From: a virus
DNA length: 28,995 nt
Reading direction: 5' to 3' (one strand)
Virus record (IMG/VR): IMGVR_UViG_3300031787_000623
Span: 1-28,995 of that record
Below the pieces are notes generated by a model that saw nothing but the letters and a program-made list of their open reading frames with translations, was not told the DNA's origin and ran no database searches. A program made the position numbers and the translations under genes. This document shows positions 26,101 through 28,995 of the stretch, piece by piece (the stretch's first letter is position 1; the number at the start of each line of letters is the position of its first letter).

Positions 26101-26393
26101 CCTAAAACTCTCGTTACAAATAGTTGGTTTGATTGTGATAGGTAAGATTTAGAGATATAAGCCAATTCGTATTTTGGTATTTGTGTATTAACAAATTTTT
26201 CAGGACTTGTTCCTCCAAAATAAGTTTGGAACTCGTCAAAATTTGTTATAAAGATTGGTTCAAAAGCCGGTCCTTGTAGTGTTTCACCTACAACACCTAA
26301 AGTGGTTACACCCACACTTTGAGCCACAAACGTTAAGTCTCTTTCCGATGTGTACACACCAGGAGAAACAAAAACCTTATTTGATGATGCCAT
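23181..26393 (-). CDS. 18: Tail sheath protein (gp18-like), enlarged to 1070 aa
   Basis: The N-terminus VFVSPGVYTSERDLTFVAQS and the following TLGVVGETLQGPAFEPIFI are typical of contractile sheath proteins. The C-terminal part (about 930-1070: VGTVIWGNKTL, RINVRRLLLQARKLI, VRLLFEQNDNKVRQDF) is the conserved domain that interlocks subunits. T4 gp18 is 659 aa, so there are about 400 extra residues. Much of the excess is a Ser/Thr/Gly-rich beta region near residues 110-330 (VTFTGTTGGTVTYTS, TSSSTSGSTAILWGSSSAS), which would be expected on the outside of the sheath. It is preceded by TATTTAT 34 bases upstream, the same distance as for the tube gene, with which it must be made in comparable amounts. 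A GC-rich hairpin follows. Confidence 0.95.
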   Translation of the reverse strand: MASSNKVFVSPGVYTSERDLTFVAQSVGVTTLGVVGETLQGPAFEPIFITNFDEFQTYFGGTSPEKFVNTQIPKYELAYISKSYLSQSNQLFVTRVLGLSGYDAGPSWSIVTIGNVDPSTIQVTGTTGPVAVTFTGTTGGTVTYTSVPSSINVNGNFYNSYTEFNGATSSIAEDLTTYLTNQMYLFATSSSTSGSTAILWGSSSASTLTSTTGVTSLNTITGSTEMFGVPNVNQASNNFSASTNDPWYYGLFNYYQGSNDVNTYFGQSMGAALSGISTTPTTGVYSGTVAFFTTSYSGAPYTTYDDLVVATLRSRGISTYTSTNAGPFYEVTGTTDVAMICTGAYSAVTKNPYSTFQISGVTYDGDNFSFETSMLSTNKNYLRNVFGASNFGKARNEVPLFVEETYSALLQTGYRAGQIRGLYCDLVELPGARSGNADSIGFYLEQYQTPETPFLVSELRGSKVFKLFKFVLISDGNSANTYVKLSIGNISFNNGTFDVFVRDYFDNDQNVRVLESFTNCSLDPTNNNYVANKIGTSNGEYQVKSKYVMLEMSDEAPIDALPCGFEGYVMREYANATPPFVPYKTKYYSAGETIYNPPFGSTSGGDNPVISSGENPRRAYLGISNISGFDYDFFQYKGKQLPNSLATDTTGPAWGYLTKGFHMDSGATVVTIANSYATSGQSAFEVGVGSFNSEPVDTDNPYYRLNTRKYTVMAYGGFDGWDIYRESRTNTDTFALGQTGFKYGAASSVTYPTASGWGAFKQISGPNQETWANTDYYAYKWGQSTFANPESTNINVFATPGIDYVNNSNLVEESIDMIETDRADSIYITTTPDFNMFLPSYQDVTEGLIYPQEAVDNLENTGIDSNYTATYYPWILTRDTVNNTQIYIPATSEVVRNLALTDNIAFPWFASAGYTRGLVNAIRARRKLTQDDRDTLYKGRINPIATFSDVGTVIWGNKTLQIRESALDRINVRRLLLQARKLISAVAVRLLFEQNDNKVRQDFLDSVNPILDQIRRDRGLIDFRVQVSNTPEDLDSNTLTGKIFLKPTRALEYIDIEFVITPTGASFDDI

Positions 26394-26427
26394 GTTAATA
26401 AAAGTATTTTAAATTTATTTTTTATAT

Positions 26428-26434
26428 ATAAATA
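26428..26434 (-). promoter_or_regulatory. TATTTAT element before the sheath gene (putative late promoter)
   Basis: The minus strand reads GATGTATTTATATATAAAAAA, 34 bases before the sheath ATG. On the opposite strand the same site reads TATAAATA, which is the T4 late promoter box, but that orientation points away from the sheath. Confidence 0.5.
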
Positions 26435-26470
26435 CATCGTCAAATAACAAAAAACTTTACATTCTTATAA

Positions 26471-26477
26471 TATTTAT
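26471..26477 (+). promoter_or_regulatory. TATTTAT element before the plus-strand regulator gene (putative late promoter)
   Basis: The plus strand reads ATAATATTTATTAGGGAG, 39 bases before the ATG of the 53-aa gene and in the direction of its transcription. It is the only plus-strand gene with this element, so the divergent region 26394-26516 holds one copy for each direction. A Shine-Dalgarno-like GGGAG lies too far from the ATG to count. Confidence 0.4.
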
Positions 26478-26516
26478 TAGGGAGTAAGAATAAATTCTGC
26501 CTTTTTTCTACCTGCT

Positions 26517-26678
26517 ATGAAAAAACCCGTTAAGAAAATAAAAAACCTAAAAATTGATGCAGAAATACACAATCAGTTAAAAAAATACTGTGATAAAAAC
26601 GGATTAAAAATTTACAAGTTTTTGGAAAAGTTAATTATGGAAAATTGTAAAGAAACTAAAGATATCTACGGTGAATAA
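26517..26678 (+). CDS. Ribbon-helix-helix-like small regulator, 53 aa
   Basis: A plus-strand ORF between two minus-strand genes: MKKPVKKIKNLKIDAEIHNQ, then LKKYCDKNGLKIYKFLEKLI. The pattern of a basic N-terminal strand (KNLKID), a first helix (AEIHNQLKKYCDKNG) and a second helix (KIYKFLEKLIMENC) fits the Arc/MetJ/CopG ribbon-helix-helix fold, which binds operator DNA as a dimer through the strand. The stop ends one base before the stop of the convergent 346-aa gene, with no room for a terminator. A TATTTAT element lies upstream in the correct direction. The short length and the basic strand favour a DNA-binding regulator of phage transcription; its target is unknown. Confidence 0.75.
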   Translation: MKKPVKKIKNLKIDAEIHNQLKKYCDKNGLKIYKFLEKLIMENCKETKDIYGE

Positions 26679-27719
26679 TCAAACTAAATAAGATACTGTT
26701 TTAATTTTACTTTCAGCTAATAAGTTTGCCTTTGTTACAGTAATTAAAAATGTATCTCCGTCATTAATTTGAATTGTGGTTAAATCAGTTCCCACATAAT
26801 TTGAATTGATGAACACATCATAAGAACTTACGTTTTCTAATTCGGTCACTTTTAAGTCAACCGTATATCTAAAAACTTCAGATAATTGGTTATTACCTGC
26901 GACAAATAATAAATCTAAATCAAAGTTATCGGGTCTTGATGGTTCTAATTTCACTCTTCTTGACGTATTTCTTGTTTCAGTTTCAAATAAAGAAACTTGT
27001 CTAGTAACTGCAGGTGATACCTTGAATTCTGCCTCATCAATTAGAAGACCTTTCATTATAAAAGTATAGTTTGCAATATAATATTTTCTTTTTTCTAATT
27101 CTTTAACTGACTCATCAGCAACACCTTCCATAATAATTGGGATATAGTGACCTTTGATTTGGGTGTATGCCTGTTTTGATGTGAACGTTTGCATAACAAT
27201 TTTATTAAACTCATTAAGTTCACGCATTCTATTACAGAATAACTTTACATTATATGTAATGTCAACAGGTATTGGTTGAGGTATTGTATAAACATCTGCA
27301 CCCTTTCTTTGACCATCCCAAGTTGGAACGGTATAATAAAAGAATTGTCTTCTGTTAGGTATGTTAGCAGCTCCCCCTTGAAAAGTTCCGTACTTAACCT
27401 CAGGGGTTCTTACTGTTGCAATAAATGGTAGTGAGATGTTCTTATCTAAATCTTGAAAGTTCCATGTCTCTGTGAATTGAGACCAGTTCTGAGTCGTTAT
27501 AATTTTATCTACAGTAGGTACAGGTTTTTCAGTTACCACTAATTTTAATTGTTCTTTTACAAAATCTAACATACCTAAATCTAAGTCGGCATGTAAAACC
27601 CCTTTTGGTAAAAAAGTTCCGTGGTCAGTGATATCATCCAACATTTGTTGTCTTCTTTCACGACCAACCTTTTCAGGTATCAATGGTAAATTTTTTTTAA
27701 CTTTTGATGGTAATGCCAT
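26679..27719 (-). CDS. Putative tail completion / sheath terminator protein (gp15-like)
   Basis: A 346-aa protein. Residues about 95-235 have the pattern of neck/tail-terminator proteins: RRQFFYYTVPTWDGQR, then PVDITYNVKLFCNRM (151-165), a helix (ELNEFNKIVMQTF) and KGHYIPIIMEGVADESV, followed by YYIANYTFIMKGLLID. A region of this kind caps the last tube/sheath rings and joins them to the head, like T4 gp15. Residues about 265-346 form a separate beta domain (FRYTVDLKVTEL, SYDVFINSNYVG, DTFLITVTK), possibly an Ig-like or sheath-binding add-on. It follows the gp14-like gene by 2 bases and lies just before the sheath, as gene 15 lies before gene 18 in T4. The assignment is by pattern and order, not by strong identity. 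Confidence 0.55.
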   Translation of the reverse strand: MALPSKVKKNLPLIPEKVGRERRQQMLDDITDHGTFLPKGVLHADLDLGMLDFVKEQLKLVVTEKPVPTVDKIITTQNWSQFTETWNFQDLDKNISLPFIATVRTPEVKYGTFQGGAANIPNRRQFFYYTVPTWDGQRKGADVYTIPQPIPVDITYNVKLFCNRMRELNEFNKIVMQTFTSKQAYTQIKGHYIPIIMEGVADESVKELEKRKYYIANYTFIMKGLLIDEAEFKVSPAVTRQVSLFETETRNTSRRVKLEPSRPDNFDLDLLFVAGNNQLSEVFRYTVDLKVTELENVSSYDVFINSNYVGTDLTTIQINDGDTFLITVTKANLLAESKIKTVSYLV

Positions 27720-27721
27720 TA

Positions 27722-28237
27722 TTATATTCCTCTAAATTCATTATCTGTAACAGGTGATGCTACTATGGAACGATAGAAAGGTTTGTAACCGCCATAGGTG
27801 TGTTTATTATCACTTAACACACGACCATCATTTACAACAGTATAGTATCTTACTCGGTCTTCTGTTTCGTAATACCCAATATAATCACCAAAGTTAATTT
27901 CAATTTGTAATTCATCAAGTTGTTTTTGGTAAACACCAACCTTCAAATTACCTGGCTCGGACTGAGATAATCTAGATGCCCCATAATCGACATTAGAAGG
28001 TGCCTCAATCTGTACATACCCTTTAAATTCAACAGGTGGTAAAAATTGTATTCCATCTTCTAAAGTTTCACCATAAACATCATCATTCACCGTTCTTTGT
28101 CTATCAACACGATATAAAACAAGAGTGAAATTCATATCACCCCCAAGCCATTCATCACCCATAGAAATTTCTAAATTGAAGTCTTCTTCGGCAAAAAACT
28201 TATTTAATCTTGTTATTGGAACTCTACTATCCGCCAT
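27722..28237 (-). CDS. Putative neck / head-completion protein (gp14 region)
   Basis: A 171-aa protein starting MADSRVPITRLNKFFAEEDF. It is beta-rich (FTLVLYRVDRQRT, EFKGYVQIEAPSN, LQIEINFGDYIGYYET, VRYYTVVNDGRVLSD) and ends YKPFYRSIVASPVTDNEFRG, consistent with a small connector or neck protein. I do not recognise a specific family; the label comes from its place directly upstream of the gp15-like gene (2-base gap) and before the sheath, where T4 has genes 13 and 14. The ATG at 28237 has a TATTTAT element only 4 bases upstream, so the message would be leaderless or the element is not its promoter. The opposite-strand helicase gene starts 56 bases away. Confidence 0.5.
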   Translation of the reverse strand: MADSRVPITRLNKFFAEEDFNLEISMGDEWLGGDMNFTLVLYRVDRQRTVNDDVYGETLEDGIQFLPPVEFKGYVQIEAPSNVDYGASRLSQSEPGNLKVGVYQKQLDELQIEINFGDYIGYYETEDRVRYYTVVNDGRVLSDNKHTYGGYKPFYRSIVASPVTDNEFRGI

Positions 28238-28241
28238 ACCT

Positions 28242-28248
28242 ATAAATA
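28242..28248 (-). promoter_or_regulatory. TATTTAT element next to the gp14-region start
   Basis: The minus strand reads AAAGTATTTATAGGTATG, with only 4 bases between the element and the ATG. As a -10 box it would place transcription initiation at about the start codon, giving a leaderless message. This copy is the least certain of the set. Confidence 0.3.
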
Positions 28249-28254
28249 CTTTAA

Positions 28255-28284
28255 TTGATTTTTTATGGTTGTTTCTTATATTTT
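28255..28284 (+). promoter_or_regulatory. Bacteroidota-type promoter for the SNF2 helicase gene
   Basis: The plus strand has TTG (28255-28257), 19 bases, then TATATTTT (28277-28284), one base off TAnnTTTG. The spacing equals that of the gp32 promoter. The ATG follows the -7 box by 8 bases, so the transcript would have almost no leader. This box set is the expected host sigma pattern for an early gene. Confidence 0.5.
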
Positions 28285-28292
28285 ATTATATT

Positions 28293-28995
28293 ATGGAAGA
28301 TTTTGTGCAAAAAACACCCGAATCGAAAGCTCTTTTGATATTAGATGATTATGAAGGGTCAAATAACTATATCCTTAATTTAAAACACAAAAAACAAAAT
28401 AGTAAGTCTTTTGTACCTACAAGACCTCAAGCAGATTACATCAATAATTATCACACATTACAACCAAAAGTTGCAAAAAAATGGGTCAAATTAGATTCAT
28501 ATTTTGGTAAAAAACTGATGGAAGATAAAATGTATACCAAAGAACCTTCAGAAATTTATGTTGAAAAGTTGTTGGTTGAAAAGGATAAGGCTTATCATAT
28601 TTGGGGTAAAATCTTTTCAGGTGAGACTTTACATGACTTTTGGATGCCAAAATCGGCATTACTAAAAGACAATGAAGTAAAAAACATTTCAATTGATTAC
28701 GACAAATATACCCATAGACCACCTATGGAACATCAAAAAGAAGCAATCGAAAAACTTGTAAGAAACAAAAAGTTTATCTTGGCAGATGATATGGGACTTG
28801 GTAAAACAACATCTACAATCATTGCTGCTTTAGAAACAGGTGCTAAAAAAGTTTTAATCGTGTGTCCTGCGTCTTTAAAAATAAATTGGCAGAGGGAGAT
28901 TGCAAATTATTCAGATAGAACCGTATATATTGCAGAAGGTAAGAAATTTTCAGATGAACATGATTTTGTTATTGTGAACTACGACATCTTAAAAA
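28293..28995 (+). CDS. SNF2-family helicase/ATPase, N-terminal part (runs off the right edge)
   Basis: 234 codons are present, open to the window end. Residues 1-140 are a poorly recognised N-terminal region (DDYEGSNNYILNLKHKK, then YVEKLLVEKDKAYHIWG). Residues 140-234 carry SNF2 superfamily II motifs: a Q-like motif HRPPMEHQKEAIEKL, Walker A ADDMGLGKT (164-172), motif Ia KVLIVCPASLKINWQREI (186-203) and motif Ib region VIVNYDIL (226-233). The DExH box lies beyond the window. Such enzymes remodel forks and branched DNA; a role parallel to T4 UvsW or a SMARCAL1-like fork remodeller is likely. It is transcribed away from the structural genes and has a host-type promoter, so early expression is probable. 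The start is the ATG at 28293; the next Met in frame is at residue 76. Confidence 0.85.
   Translation, partial: MEDFVQKTPESKALLILDDYEGSNNYILNLKHKKQNSKSFVPTRPQADYINNYHTLQPKVAKKWVKLDSYFGKKLMEDKMYTKEPSEIYVEKLLVEKDKAYHIWGKIFSGETLHDFWMPKSALLKDNEVKNISIDYDKYTHRPPMEHQKEAIEKLVRNKKFILADDMGLGKTTSTIIAALETGAKKVLIVCPASLKINWQREIANYSDRTVYIAEGKKFSDEHDFVIVNYDILK

Noticed and set aside
26427-26434. Plus-strand TATAAATA read as a T4 late promoter for the 53-aa gene
   Set aside because: The same bases form the TATTTAT element of the sheath gene, and similar elements elsewhere point along the minus strand; a second element at 26471 fits the plus gene better.
28486-28722. Minus-strand ORF of 78 aa opposite the SNF2 helicase
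   Set aside because: The plus frame carries clear helicase motifs; this ORF is its shadow.

Overview
The window looks like part of the genome of a T4-type contractile-tailed phage (myovirus) that infects a member of the Bacteroidota (flavobacteria-like). Evidence for a T4-type phage: recognisable gp18-like sheath, gp19-like tail tube, gp53-like baseplate wedge, tape measure, UvsX recombinase, gp32-like ssDNA-binding protein, RNase H/FEN nuclease and the start of a DnaB/gp41-type helicase. Evidence for the host: strongly AT-rich DNA, no Shine-Dalgarno sequences but A/T-rich leaders before start codons, and a promoter before the gp32 gene that fits the Bacteroidota primary sigma pattern (TTTG, 19 bases, TATATTTG).

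Layout: almost everything is on the minus strand, so transcription runs from right to left. 28237-26679 holds two neck/tail-completion genes (gp14/gp15 region). 26393-21518 holds the sheath, a 45-aa protein, a HAD-type phosphatase and the tail tube. 21424-18707 holds a gp26-like protein, a 40-aa ORF and the tape measure. 18668-4935 is dominated by two giant baseplate/hub proteins (2045 and 2429 aa) with a small gp53-like wedge protein between them. 4906-3989 holds a 74-aa protein and a Pro/Ala/Glu-rich structural protein. 3869-1 is the replication/recombination module: gp32, a 73-aa protein, UvsX, RNase H, a 150-aa unknown and the N-terminus of the replicative helicase. Two genes are on the plus strand: a 53-aa ribbon-helix-helix-like regulator lodged between sheath and neck genes, and an SNF2-type helicase that leaves the window on the right.

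Regulation: most structural transcription units are preceded by TATTTAT, usually followed by an A/T run. It occurs exactly once in most intergenic gaps on the minus strand and once before the plus-strand regulator gene. I propose it as the phage late promoter -10 element. The gp32 gene instead has a host-type promoter. Three rho-independent terminators (after gp32, after the Pro/Ala-rich protein and after the tail tube) and one weaker hairpin (after the sheath) divide the minus strand into units.

Most interesting points: the recurrent TATTTAT element; short N-terminal helices ending in (I/L)-x-E on the HAD phosphatase and two other proteins, which resemble T4 capsid-targeting/prohead-protease signals; an OmpA-like peptidoglycan-binding motif, Pro-Thr linkers and about 52-aa repeats within one giant baseplate protein; an ssDNA-binding protein without cysteines but with a bacterial-SSB-like C-terminal tip. 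All functional calls come from reading the sequence; no database search was run.
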